Assembly: GCA_023447015.1 (NCBI GenBank)
Contig: JAEXPG010000456.1
Span: forward strand, 1 to 5,783
Reading direction: 5' to 3'
DNA: 5,783 nucleotides
From: Verrucomicrobiota bacterium
Lineage (GTDB): Bacteria > Verrucomicrobiota > Verrucomicrobiia > Opitutales > Opitutaceae
The position numbers were made by a program, and so were the translations under genes. Under the pieces are notes generated by a model. The model was not told where the DNA came from. It did not search any database and saw nothing but the letters and a program-made list of their open reading frames with translations. The first letter of the stretch is position 1, and each line of letters begins with the position of its first letter. Shown here in pieces: positions 1 through 5,729 of this stretch.

Positions 1-946
1 GTTCTGGGGCGACATCGTCGGAAACCACCCCGAGCTCGTCCGCGAGGTCCCCGCCGACTCCATCGCGCTCGACTGGGACTACTCCGCCGCCCTCCACGAC
101 ACCAAGAGCGCGCTCTTCAAGAAGGCCGGCCGCGCGTTCTACGTCTGCCCCGGCTGCTGCGGCTGGGACCGTTGGGTGAACGACCTCGACACCGCCACCG
201 CCAACATCCTCGGCTTCGCGCAACGCGGCCGGAAGACCGGCGCCGCCGGCTTCCTCAACACCGACTGGGGCGACCGCGGTCACATCAACTTCCTCGGCAA
301 CAGCCACCACGGCCTCCTCCTCGGCGCCGCCGCGTCGTGGAACACCAAGGCCACCACCGCCGCCGCGTTCGATACCGCCTTCAACACCCTTGAGATCGGC
401 GACGCCTCGCAGTCGTACACGAAGCTCCTGCGCGAGATCGGCAGCGCCGCCGTCGTCCCATGGAAGCAGCTCGTGCTGTGGTTCGACCCCACGCCGCACC
501 GCCCCTCCGACTGGTGGGACGCCGCCACCGGTCTCCCCGTCGGCATCCTGAATCTGGATCCGGAGGCCGCCTTCGCGGCCCACGAGAAGATCGAGAAGCT
601 CCGCGCCCAGCTCGCCAAGGTCGCTGCCGCCGCACAGCCACAGGACCCGCTCGCGTTGCGCGAGGCGCTCGTCGGCGCCCGCGGCCAGTCGCTCATGCAG
701 GCGCTCGGCGGCCTGCTCGTCTGCTTCGCCAAGAAGCGCAAGGTACCACGCGGCCTCGACGCTGCCGCTGTTGCCAACGACCTTCGCCGTTTCGAGTCCG
801 ACGTCTCCGCGCTCTGGCACGCCCGCAACCGCCCCTCGGAGTACTTCCGCGTCCGCGCCGCGCTGCTCGAGCTCGCCCGCCGCCTCGACCGCGCCGCCCT
901 CGGCCTGCCGTGGCTCCGCACGTCCCGCGAACTACCGCCCCAATAG
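1..946 (+). CDS. Glycoside hydrolase family 20-like protein, C-terminal part (5' end outside window)
   Basis: The frame is open from base 2 without a start codon and ends at TAG 944-946, leaving 314 residues of a longer protein. Seen: fragment residues 1-29 carry FWGDIVGNHPELVREVP and IALDWDY, residues 49-70 carry CPGCCGWDRW followed by TATANI, and residues 85-94 carry LNTDWGDRGH, then a Trp-containing AASWN. From family knowledge, this order (Trp-Gly-Asp, Pro-Glu-Leu, an aromatic-rich strand, then a Trp-Gly-Asp near the barrel end) matches the last strands of the TIM barrel in GH20-type beta-N-acetylhexosaminidases, which remove terminal amino sugars from glycans. Residues from about 150 onward are Ala/Leu/Arg-rich, probably helical, and look like a C-terminal accessory domain. 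The catalytic Asp-Glu pair would lie upstream of the window, so activity cannot be judged. The GTG at 176 is internal, not the start. Exact substrate is unknown. Confidence 0.8.
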   Translation, partial: FWGDIVGNHPELVREVPADSIALDWDYSAALHDTKSALFKKAGRAFYVCPGCCGWDRWVNDLDTATANILGFAQRGRKTGAAGFLNTDWGDRGHINFLGNSHHGLLLGAAASWNTKATTAAAFDTAFNTLEIGDASQSYTKLLREIGSAAVVPWKQLVLWFDPTPHRPSDWWDAATGLPVGILNLDPEAAFAAHEKIEKLRAQLAKVAAAAQPQDPLALREALVGARGQSLMQALGGLLVCFAKKRKVPRGLDAAAVANDLRRFESDVSALWHARNRPSEYFRVRAALLELARRLDRAALGLPWLRTSRELPPQ

Positions 947-979
947 GCACAGCCTTCGACCAACAGCCGAACCCAGTCC

Positions 980-1016
980 GGCGTCCGCGCGGCGCACTCA
1001 GCGTCCGACGGACGCC
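980..1016. repeat. Direct and inverted GCGTCC repeats between converging gene ends
   Basis: GCGTCCG occurs at 981-987 and again at 1001-1007, and its complement CGGACGC lies at 1009-1015. Either copy can pair with the complement: the near copy gives a tight hairpin with a 3-nt loop (GAC), and the far copy gives GGCGTCC/GGACGCC with a longer loop. The element sits between the hydrolase stop (946) and the last codons of the LysR gene (stop at 998). It might slow or end transcription from both sides, but no T-run follows on either strand, so it is not a classical intrinsic terminator. Confidence 0.35.
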
Positions 1017-1897
1017 CATTGCGGCCAAGTCCGGCACACATAGGCGCGCGCCTCAGCGAGAAACTCCGCAGCCAGCGGCGCGGGCTCACCCAACCAAAGC
1101 GCGGCGACCTCCAAGGGATCAAAGCCCTCGAGCGCAAGCACCCTCACCCGCGGATGCTTCACGACCTCGGGGAGATCGACGTTCAGTCCGATTCCGCCAT
1201 CCCCGGCCACATAGGCGGTGATGGCCTCCAACGAACTTGCCTCGATCGCGGTCGGCCACTGGACCCCGCGACGTTGCAGGCCACGCCGAAAGCGACGCAC
1301 CACGCTCTCGGTTTCCGGCAGCGCGATCAACGGAAGCGTCACCTTCCCCGGCTTCAGGATCTCATCGATCGACTTCAGAGCGGACTTCTTCGGCACCTGC
1401 AGAACAAGGGGGACACGCATCAACGATAGTGCGCGAACCCGGCGCGGAGGTTTCCGGTCCAGCGGAGTCACCGCCACATCGATGCTCCGCTCCCCGAGCC
1501 AGGTCTCCATCTCGCCCTGGACCCCCGAACGCAGGGTCAGCCGCAGCCTCGGCTCACGTTTGCGCATCTTCTCCAGCACGCCCGGGAGATGGTAGCGCTG
1601 CGCGAGCTCCGCCGCGCCGATGCGCAACACCGGCGCCGAAGCCTCCCGCAATCTCGCCTCGATCGAGGCCAGCCCACTGAAGAAGGGCTCCACGAACCCG
1701 AACAGGTCCGCCCCCGCAGGAGTGAGCTTGAACGGGCTGCGCTCGAACAACCGGACTCCGAGATCCCGCTCCAGTTGGGCGATCTGCCCGCTCACCGCCG
1801 GTTGCTGGATGCCGTACGGGATCCGTTTCACTGCGCGACTGATCCCGCCCGCGCGCGCCACATGGTAGAACAGTTCGAGGTGATGAACGTTGAGCAT
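998..1897 (-). CDS. LysR-family transcriptional regulator
   Basis: A 299-residue protein, the usual LysR length. Seen: residues 2-60 form the winged helix-turn-helix, with HHLELFYHVARAGGIS, IQQPAVSGQIAQLERDLGV and LFERSPFKLTPAG. From residue 89 on comes the effector-binding domain with alternating beta strands (VLRIGAAE, RLTLRSG, DVAVTPLD, LVLQVPK, and AYVAGDGGIGLNV near 228-240). LysR proteins bind DNA as oligomers and respond to a small metabolite, often controlling a nearby gene and their own expression. I chose the ATG at 1897 because the family domain starts right there. The frame stays open upstream to 2035, but those 46 residues are Arg/Cys/Ala-rich and match no LysR extension. A GGGAG at 1916-1920 lies 18 nt from the ATG, too far for a normal ribosome site. 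The gene lies 141 bp downstream of the aminotransferase on the same strand, so the two could share a transcript. The inducer is unknown. Confidence 0.93.
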   Translation of the reverse strand: MLNVHHLELFYHVARAGGISRAVKRIPYGIQQPAVSGQIAQLERDLGVRLFERSPFKLTPAGADLFGFVEPFFSGLASIEARLREASAPVLRIGAAELAQRYHLPGVLEKMRKREPRLRLTLRSGVQGEMETWLGERSIDVAVTPLDRKPPRRVRALSLMRVPLVLQVPKKSALKSIDEILKPGKVTLPLIALPETESVVRRFRRGLQRRGVQWPTAIEASSLEAITAYVAGDGGIGLNVDLPEVVKHPRVRVLALEGFDPLEVAALWLGEPAPLAAEFLAEARAYVCRTWPQWASVGR

Positions 1898-2038
1898 GGC
1901 CGCAGCGTGGGGAATCTCCCGTGCCGGAGCAACCGCCGCCGCACACCGCCCGGAGGATACCGGAACGATGAACAGGACCTCCGCGCACCGATCTGGAAAG
2001 AGCCAAGAAACCCGATGGTCGGCTCCGCGCCGCACCCC

Positions 2039-2968
2039 TCAGCGGGACCAACCGTCGATGCGCAGCTCCGGATGCGCCGCCGCATACTCGGAGGCGTAGT
2101 TCTGGAACGCTGCCTTCAGTTTCCAGACCAGAGCCAACTCGTCCAAGGGAAAGCCTTGCCCATCGATCCGGGCCACCGGCACGAGGTCGTTGGTCGTCGA
2201 GGCCAGGAGACAGCCGTCGAAGAAGCGAAGGTCGCCGGGCGCGACCGACTCTTCCAGCGCCACCACCCCGATGCGCTCCGCAATACGGTCGAGCAGCAAA
2301 CCGCGGGTGATCCCGCCCAGCAGACCGTCCGCCAGCGGCGGAGTGACGATCGCGTGCTTGCGAACGAAGAAGACGCTGGCCACCGAGGACTCGGTGATCC
2401 GCCCGGCGTGGTTGAGGATGAGCACGTCGTCCGCGCCCCGCTGCCGCGCCTCGCGCAAACAGAGAAGGTTGTTGAGATAGTTCCCGGTCTTCCATGCCGG
2501 GTCGAGCGAGTCGCGCGGAGTTCGCCGGGTGTCGCGGGCGACGGTCAGTTCATAGCCGGCCCGCAGCTTCTCCACCGCGAGGCCGCGCAGGCGCTGCACG
2601 AGCACGACATACATCGGCGCCTCGGCCAAGGCGGGATCCAATCCCAACACTCCCGCGCCACGGGAAAACTGGGCGCGGATATGCAACGGTCCCACATGGC
2701 CGGTGTGCGCCACAAACGCCGATGCCGTCCGCCGAAGCTGCTCGATCAACTCCGACCGCCCCAGCGGCAATGGAATCCCCAAGGCCCGCGCCGACCGTTC
2801 CAGCCGCAACCAATGCTCGTCGAAGGCAAAGATCGCGTCCGCGTAACTGCGCCACACCTCGTAGACGCTGTCCCCATAGAGAAATCCCCGGTCGTTGGCC
2901 GGCAGGCTGGGCTCGCGGGCGTCGTGCAAACGCCCGTTGGTGTTTGCCTGGATATAGGGGCTCTCCAT
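2039..2968 (-). CDS. PLP-dependent class IV aminotransferase (branched-chain or D-amino-acid aminotransferase type)
   Basis: A complete 309-residue protein of normal class IV (fold type IV) length. Seen: NDRGFLYGDSVYEVWR at 25-40, the HWLRLERSARALGIP segment with the likely phosphate-binding Arg55, the Schiff-base lysine in WKTGNYLNN (Lys160), the cofactor-ring ligand Glu193 in ITESSVASVFFV, the phosphate-binding loop GLLGGITRG (215-223), and STTNDLVPV (257-265). Known for the family: these cytosolic enzymes move amino groups between amino acids and 2-oxo acids. The STTxxxxPV segment resembles D-amino-acid and branched-chain aminotransferases more than aminodeoxychorismate lyases, but substrate cannot be decided from sequence. 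The start at 2968 gives the expected N-terminus; its leader (CGCCCACCCCA before ATG) has no Shine-Dalgarno. A LysR regulator lies downstream and could be its regulator. The terminator at 3010-3038 insulates it from the upstream gene, so its promoter should lie in the short gap after that terminator. Confidence 0.93.
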   Translation of the reverse strand: MESPYIQANTNGRLHDAREPSLPANDRGFLYGDSVYEVWRSYADAIFAFDEHWLRLERSARALGIPLPLGRSELIEQLRRTASAFVAHTGHVGPLHIRAQFSRGAGVLGLDPALAEAPMYVVLVQRLRGLAVEKLRAGYELTVARDTRRTPRDSLDPAWKTGNYLNNLLCLREARQRGADDVLILNHAGRITESSVASVFFVRKHAIVTPPLADGLLGGITRGLLLDRIAERIGVVALEESVAPGDLRFFDGCLLASTTNDLVPVARIDGQGFPLDELALVWKLKAAFQNYASEYAAAHPELRIDGWSR

Positions 2969-3009
2969 TGGGGTGGGCGAAGTTTCCGCATCCGCCGCAC
3001 TGGAACAAC

Positions 3010-3038
3010 AAAAAAGCCCCCGCCGGCAGGGCGGAGGC
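3010..3038 (-). terminator. Intrinsic terminator of the 125-residue DNA-binding protein gene
   Basis: On the minus strand, GCCTCCGCC pairs with GGCGGGGGC (nine pairs, one of them G-T) around the 5-nt loop CTGCC, and six Ts follow directly. It lies 24 bp past the stop at 3063 and 41 bp before the aminotransferase ATG. It therefore ends the upstream transcript and separates the two leftward genes. The plus strand has no T-run after the hairpin, so it acts in one direction only. Confidence 0.9.
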
Positions 3039-3062
3039 GACTCCCTGGCGGGTTCGGAGTGC

Positions 3063-3440
3063 TCAGCGCTTCGAGACCAGCCCGAGCTTCTTCTTGATGT
3101 TCTGCACGCTCGGCAGAGAGATGCCGGTGGTATCCGCGATCTCGCTTCCGGTCTTCCCGGCCTCGGCGAGCGACTTCACCTGCGCAACGATCTCCGCGGT
3201 GATCTTCACCCGCGGTTTGCGTCCGGCCTTCGCCTTCACGGCCGAGGAGGCCTTCGCGGCCTTGCCGGGCTTGCGGCCGGGCTTGCCCGCGACCGACTTC
3301 CGGAACGCGGCAATGAACTCCTCCGCCGAGGCGAAGCCGTACTGCGCCGGCAACTTGGCCAGCTGGGCGAACAGTTCGCGTTCAAGGTCCGCGAGCCGTG
3401 TTTTATATTCTGCGATCTTCTTGATGGTATCTTGAGCCAT
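3063..3440 (-). CDS. Small basic DNA-binding protein: coiled-coil N-terminus, AT-hook-like linker, C-terminal helix-turn-helix
   Basis: 125 residues, family not recognised by name. Seen: residues 1-30 form a charged amphipathic helix (DTIKKIAEYKTRLADLERELF) that could be a short coiled coil for dimerisation. Residues 36-50 (FASAEEFIAAF) look like a second helix. Residues 52-79 form a Lys/Arg/Pro/Ala-rich linker with two AT-hook-like cores, GRKPGK (55-60) and GRKPRV (73-78). Residues 80-122 are a helix-turn-helix like those in resolvases and small homeodomain-like repressors: ITAEIVAQVKSLAEAG, then TGSEIADTTGIS, then the recognition helix LPSVQNIKKKLG. Inference: a dimeric DNA-binding protein, possibly nucleoid-associated or a local regulator; no catalytic domain is present. 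The ATG at 3440 is preceded by GGGG six bases upstream, a weak ribosome site. The gene stands alone, with its own terminator and a divergent neighbour. Confidence 0.85.
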   Translation of the reverse strand: MAQDTIKKIAEYKTRLADLERELFAQLAKLPAQYGFASAEEFIAAFRKSVAGKPGRKPGKAAKASSAVKAKAGRKPRVKITAEIVAQVKSLAEAGKTGSEIADTTGISLPSVQNIKKKLGLVSKR

Positions 3441-3692
3441 GGTGTGCCCCGGATCATCGTCGAACCCACCCAGATATCAAACCCTATAGAGGATATCCGG
3501 AGATGATAGATGCCCAGTTTACACCGTAGAAACCGAGCCGAGCCCGCCAATATGCATCCGGAGACCCACGCCGGACGGTGACACCGCCCGGAACATCCCC
3601 CTTCTCGGGGACGCGAGCTCCCCTGCCGAGGAATCCCGTCTTGACTCACCTCCGGCCGGCCGGAAGCTCGGCCCTTTTCATCCACCAACACC
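3441..3692. promoter_or_regulatory. Divergent intergenic region with AT-richer segment and paired GATATC sites
   Basis: This 252-bp gap separates the leftward DNA-binding protein gene from the rightward microprotein gene, so it should hold both promoters. Bases 3471-3540 are clearly AT-richer than the surroundings and contain GATATC at 3473-3478 and again at 3492-3497, the latter inside the 8-bp palindrome GGATATCC (3491-3498). On the minus strand possible -10 elements include TATCAT (3508-3513), but I find no matching -35. On the plus strand TTGACT (3641-3646) resembles a -35, yet nothing resembling a -10 follows at the right distance. No protein gene is visible here. Confidence 0.35.
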
Positions 3693-3797
3693 ATGAGCCA
3701 ACAACTCCGTCCCGTCGTCAAACGCGCCCGCCGCAAGGCCTACCTGAAACGCAAGAAGGAAGCCGCCAAGAAGCAGCAGCGTTCCTCGAAGAAGTGA
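3693..3797 (+). CDS. 34-residue Lys/Arg-rich microprotein
   Basis: A short reading frame from ATG 3693 to TGA 3795-3797. The product begins MSQQLRPVVKRARRKAYL and continues with Lys/Arg/Ala/Gln-rich sequence ending SSKK. Fifteen of 34 residues are Lys or Arg and only one is acidic, so it is strongly basic and probably one helix. Two things support it as real: the strong terminator that follows five bases after the stop, and the ordered protein-like sequence (RPVVKRARRKAYLKRKK), which resembles small ribosomal proteins and other RNA-binding microproteins. I recognise no named family with certainty. It has no Shine-Dalgarno (leader CATCCACCAACACC). It precedes rimO by 123 bp on the same strand but is separated from it by the terminator. 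Inference: an RNA- or ribosome-associated protein. A longer frame covering the same bases in another phase (3578-3802) has no comparable support. Confidence 0.8.
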   Translation: MSQQLRPVVKRARRKAYLKRKKEAAKKQQRSSKK

Positions 3798-3801
3798 GGT
3801 G

Positions 3802-3827
3802 ACCGCGCCCTCGGGCGCGGTTTCTCG
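3802..3827 (+). terminator. Intrinsic terminator after the microprotein gene
   Basis: ACCGCGCC pairs perfectly with GGCGCGGT around a CTCG tetraloop (3802-3821), followed by TTCTCGC, a short and imperfect T-run. It begins five bases after the microprotein stop. It probably ends that transcript or reduces read-through into rimO; the weak T-run makes complete termination uncertain. Confidence 0.75.
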
Positions 3828-3920
3828 CATCTGGACCGGCTGCCCGCTCCGGACGTCGCCCTACCCTTCGCGACGCCGCACCGGGCCGGACCCACACCCA
3901 CCACCGTTCCACTCCTGACG

Positions 3921-5333
3921 ATGATCACCGTCAGCCTGATATCACTTGGCTGCGCCAAGAACCTCGTCGACTCCGAGATCATCGTCGGACACCTGCTCGC
4001 CGCCGGCATGCAGGTCATCCCCGAGGCGGAGAAGGCCGACGTCGTCATCGTCAACACCTGCTCGTTCATCAACTCGGCCAAGGAGGAGAGCATCCAGGCG
4101 ATCCTCGAAGCCAACGAGCAGCGCGGCCTGCGCAAGCGCCGCCGCGACCAGAAGCTCATCGTCGCGGGATGCATGGCCCAGCGGTTCGCCAAGGAGCTGC
4201 CGGGCGAGATGCCCGAGGTCGACGCTTTCATCGGTCTCGACCAGGTCACCAAGGTCGCGCCGATCATCGACCAACTCTGCGCGCACAAACGGGCCGCGGG
4301 GGAACTGCCGCTCACCGACGTCAGCCGCCGCTCCACGTTCATCCCCGATTTCGACACCCCGCGTTTCCGCCTCACCCCGAAGCACACGGCCTACCTCAAG
4401 ATCGCCGAGGGGTGCAACCACCCCTGCACCTTCTGCATCATCCCGCAGATCCGGGGCCGCCACCGCAGCCGCACGATCGATTCCGTGGTGCGCGAAGCGC
4501 GGCAGCTCGTCGCCGAGGGCGTCAAGGAGCTGAATCTGATCTCCCAGGACACGACCTACTTCGGGATGGATCGCTGGGCGGAGAAGGCCGGCCCGCGCGC
4601 CAAGGTCGACTCCACCCGGGGCGACACGCTCGCATTGCTCCTCCGCGAGCTCAACGCGATCGAGGGCGATTTCTGGATCCGGCTGCTCTATACCCATCCG
4701 GCCCATTGGAGCGAGGAGCTCATCCGCACGATCGCGGAGTGCCCGAAGGTCGCCCGGTATATCGACATCCCGCTCCAGCACATCTCCGACCATATGCTCG
4801 GGGAGATGCAGCGGGAAACATCCTCAAAGCACATTCGCGACCTCGTCCGAGCCATCCGCGCAGGCATCCCCGGCGTCACCCTCCGCACGACATTCATCGT
4901 CGGATTCCCCGGCGAGACCGAGGCTGACTTCGCGGAGCTGCTGGAGTTCATCCGGGAAACCCGTTTCGATCGCCTCGGCGTCTTCCGCTACTCCCAGGAG
5001 GAGGGCACGCGCGCCGCGAAGCTTCCCGGGCAGCTCCCCGAGAAGGTGAAGGATCAGCGTTGGCACGCCGCGATGGCCCTCCAGCGCGAGATCGCCCACG
5101 AGGTGGGTCGCAGCCAGATCGGCCGGACGCTGCGCGTCCTCGTCGAGCAGCCCGGTGTCGCCCGCGCGGCCGGCGACGCTCCCGACATCGACGGCCGCGT
5201 ATTCGTTTCTAAGACACTCCCGGTCGGGGAGTTCGCCTCCGTGGCGGTCGACGGCGTCCGCGACTACGACCTGCTCGCGCTGCCCCGGGGTGAACACCCT
5301 GTCCGTGCGATCGCCCCGAAGGAAGCGCGCTGA
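3921..5333 (+). CDS. rimO: Ribosomal protein S12 methylthiotransferase RimO
   Basis: A complete 470-residue radical-SAM enzyme. Known for the family: RimO uses two 4Fe-4S clusters and S-adenosylmethionine to add a methylthio group to the conserved aspartate of ribosomal protein S12 (Asp88/89 in E. coli numbering). Seen: an N-terminal methylthiotransferase domain opening with VSLISLGCAKNLVDSE and carrying the cluster cysteines Cys11, Cys47 (VNTCSF) and Cys84 (VAGCMAQR). The radical-SAM CxxxCxxC motif follows in EGCNHPCTFCIIP (Cys165, Cys169, Cys172). Further conserved blocks are LISQDTTYFGMD, YIDIPLQHISD and TTFIVGFPGET, with a C-terminal TRAM domain from about 399 to 457. The SLGCAKNLVDSE opening and the PDIDGRVFV segment in the TRAM domain favour RimO over the tRNA enzyme MiaB. 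It is slightly long for the family because of extra residues around 218-236, between the YFGMD block and the LLREL helix. The ATG at 3921 places the first conserved strand at once; there is no Shine-Dalgarno (CACTCCTGACG). Confidence 0.98.
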   Translation: MITVSLISLGCAKNLVDSEIIVGHLLAAGMQVIPEAEKADVVIVNTCSFINSAKEESIQAILEANEQRGLRKRRRDQKLIVAGCMAQRFAKELPGEMPEVDAFIGLDQVTKVAPIIDQLCAHKRAAGELPLTDVSRRSTFIPDFDTPRFRLTPKHTAYLKIAEGCNHPCTFCIIPQIRGRHRSRTIDSVVREARQLVAEGVKELNLISQDTTYFGMDRWAEKAGPRAKVDSTRGDTLALLLRELNAIEGDFWIRLLYTHPAHWSEELIRTIAECPKVARYIDIPLQHISDHMLGEMQRETSSKHIRDLVRAIRAGIPGVTLRTTFIVGFPGETEADFAELLEFIRETRFDRLGVFRYSQEEGTRAAKLPGQLPEKVKDQRWHAAMALQREIAHEVGRSQIGRTLRVLVEQPGVARAAGDAPDIDGRVFVSKTLPVGEFASVAVDGVRDYDLLALPRGEHPVRAIAPKEAR

Positions 5334-5340
5334 TTTTTTT
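5305..5340 (+). terminator. Possible weak terminator at the end of rimO
   Basis: Seven Ts (5334-5340) follow the rimO TGA directly. Before them GTGCG (5305-5309) can pair with CGCGC (5326-5330), with one G-T pair, but the enclosed loop is 16 nt and only loosely structured. The T-run is striking in such GC-rich DNA, yet the stem is poor. An alternative is that rimO transcripts run on to the strong terminator at 5567-5602. Confidence 0.3.
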
Positions 5341-5352
5341 GTGCCGCCGCGG

Positions 5353-5380
5353 TTTACTTTCCCGCGGAGCGGCCGATATT
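5353..5380 (+). promoter_or_regulatory. Possible sigma-70-like promoter downstream of rimO
   Basis: TTTACT (5353-5358) and GATATT (5375-5380) are 16 bases apart, each matching four of six consensus bases. Transcription would start near 5387, at the left edge of the structured region described as a candidate RNA. The match is modest and rests on position as much as on sequence. Confidence 0.3.
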
Positions 5381-5391
5381 TCTCCGCGGGA
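5360..5391. repeat. Perfect 10-bp inverted repeat overlapping the possible -10 element
   Basis: TCCCGCGGAG (5360-5369) and CTCCGCGGGA (5382-5391) are exact complements separated by 12 bases that contain the possible -10 GATATT. It could be an operator for a dimeric regulator or, if transcribed from rimO, a hairpin near the 3' end of that mRNA. Its right arm overlaps a second hairpin, CGGGAG-CAAC-CTCCCG (5387-5402), and the two cannot form together. No T-run follows either hairpin. Confidence 0.6.
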
Positions 5392-5602
5392 GCAACCTCC
5401 CGGACTGCAGAAGACCTCGGCGACAAACACTGGAAAGGAAACCTGAAAGCGGCTCCATTACCCACCCCACCAAGAGGGCCACATCTACGGCTCCCGGAGA
5501 CCACCGCTCGATCAAACTTCCAGCCTGCTCGCCACCGAGATTAGTTACCCCGAGAAGTCTCTCACCAGAAGGCCGCCCCATTGGGGGCGGCCTTCTTCTT
5601 TT
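5387..5602 (+). ncRNA. Candidate structured non-coding RNA, rod-like (6S-like layout)
   Basis: Seen: a series of nested complementary segments. Helix A pairs 5416-5423 (CTCGGCGA) with 5529-5539, eight pairs with a 3-nt bulge. Helix B pairs 5430-5435 (CTGGAA) with 5518-5523. Helix C pairs 5448-5456 (AGCGGCTCC) with 5496-5508, nine pairs with a 4-nt bulge. An asymmetric internal loop (5436-5447 opposite 5509-5517) separates B and C. The region ends in a strong terminator and follows a possible promoter. It has no ATG on the plus strand, and the one open frame has third-position GC near 60%, well below the neighbouring genes. Known: 6S RNA is a rod of about 180-200 nt with a central open loop that binds RNA polymerase. 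Inference: a 6S-like or novel small RNA. Alternatives are a rimO 3' UTR or chance pairing in GC-rich DNA. Confidence 0.4.
5567..5602 (+). terminator. Strong intrinsic terminator downstream of rimO and the candidate RNA
   Basis: AGAAGGCCGCCCC (5567-5579) pairs perfectly over 13 bp with GGGGCGGCCTTCT (5584-5596) around an ATTG loop, followed by TCTTTT. The T-run lies only on the rightward side. It begins 234 bp after the rimO stop, unusually far for a gene terminator, which suggests that an RNA in between is what it ends. It also shields the gene starting at 5730 from read-through. Confidence 0.92.
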
Positions 5603-5729
5603 CTGCCGGCAGAGGAGACCGCGCGCGGGTGCGAGTCCGGGTCAACCGGGAGTTTTCCCTCATTTTTACGCAACCGCCTCAATCGCCCGGGGGCCGCACC
5701 GATACGACCAGCAACCAATTTTTCCTTCC

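Noticed and set aside
280..1137. A 285-codon open frame on the minus strand
   Set aside because: It is antisense to the GH20-like gene and overlaps the end of the LysR gene. The translation is low-complexity Arg/Ser/Ala with no domain.
1997..2022. A minus-strand hairpin CCGA-CCA-TCGG followed by T-rich sequence after the aminotransferase stop
   Set aside because: The stem has only four pairs and the T-rich stretch is interrupted, so it is too weak to call a terminator.
1898..2035. N-terminal extension of the LysR protein to a start at 2035
   Set aside because: The LysR helix-turn-helix starts immediately at the ATG at 1897. The 46 extra residues look like translated intergenic DNA.
2980..3008. 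A possible minus-strand promoter for the aminotransferase: TTGTTC, 17 bases, AAACTT
   Set aside because: The spacing is ideal, but the -10 matches only two of six consensus bases. I can say only that the promoter probably lies in this short gap.
1589..3097. A 502-codon open frame on the plus strand
   Set aside because: It lies antisense to the aminotransferase and LysR genes, both of which have clear family motifs. Its Arg/Pro/Gln-rich translation has no recognisable domain. Long antisense frames are expected in DNA this GC-rich.
3854..3875. Inverted repeat CGTCGC/GCGACG upstream of rimO
   Set aside because: Six-bp arms around a 10-nt loop are easily found by chance at this GC content, and no promoter or T-run goes with it.
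3942..4793. A 283-codon open frame antisense to rimO
   Set aside because: The translation is the Asp/Leu/Gly/Arg-rich pattern produced by reading a GC-rich gene backwards. rimO is certain.
5341..5544. A possible 67-codon gene starting with GTG directly after the rimO T-run
   Set aside because: Third-position GC is about 60%, far below the neighbouring genes, and the translation is Pro/Arg-rich without domains. There is no ribosome site, and the pairing pattern fits an RNA better.
5620..5655. A tRNA-like T-arm fragment (GTGCGAGTCCGGG)
   Set aside because: There is no matching acceptor or anticodon arm nearby and the T-stem does not pair. It is chance similarity.
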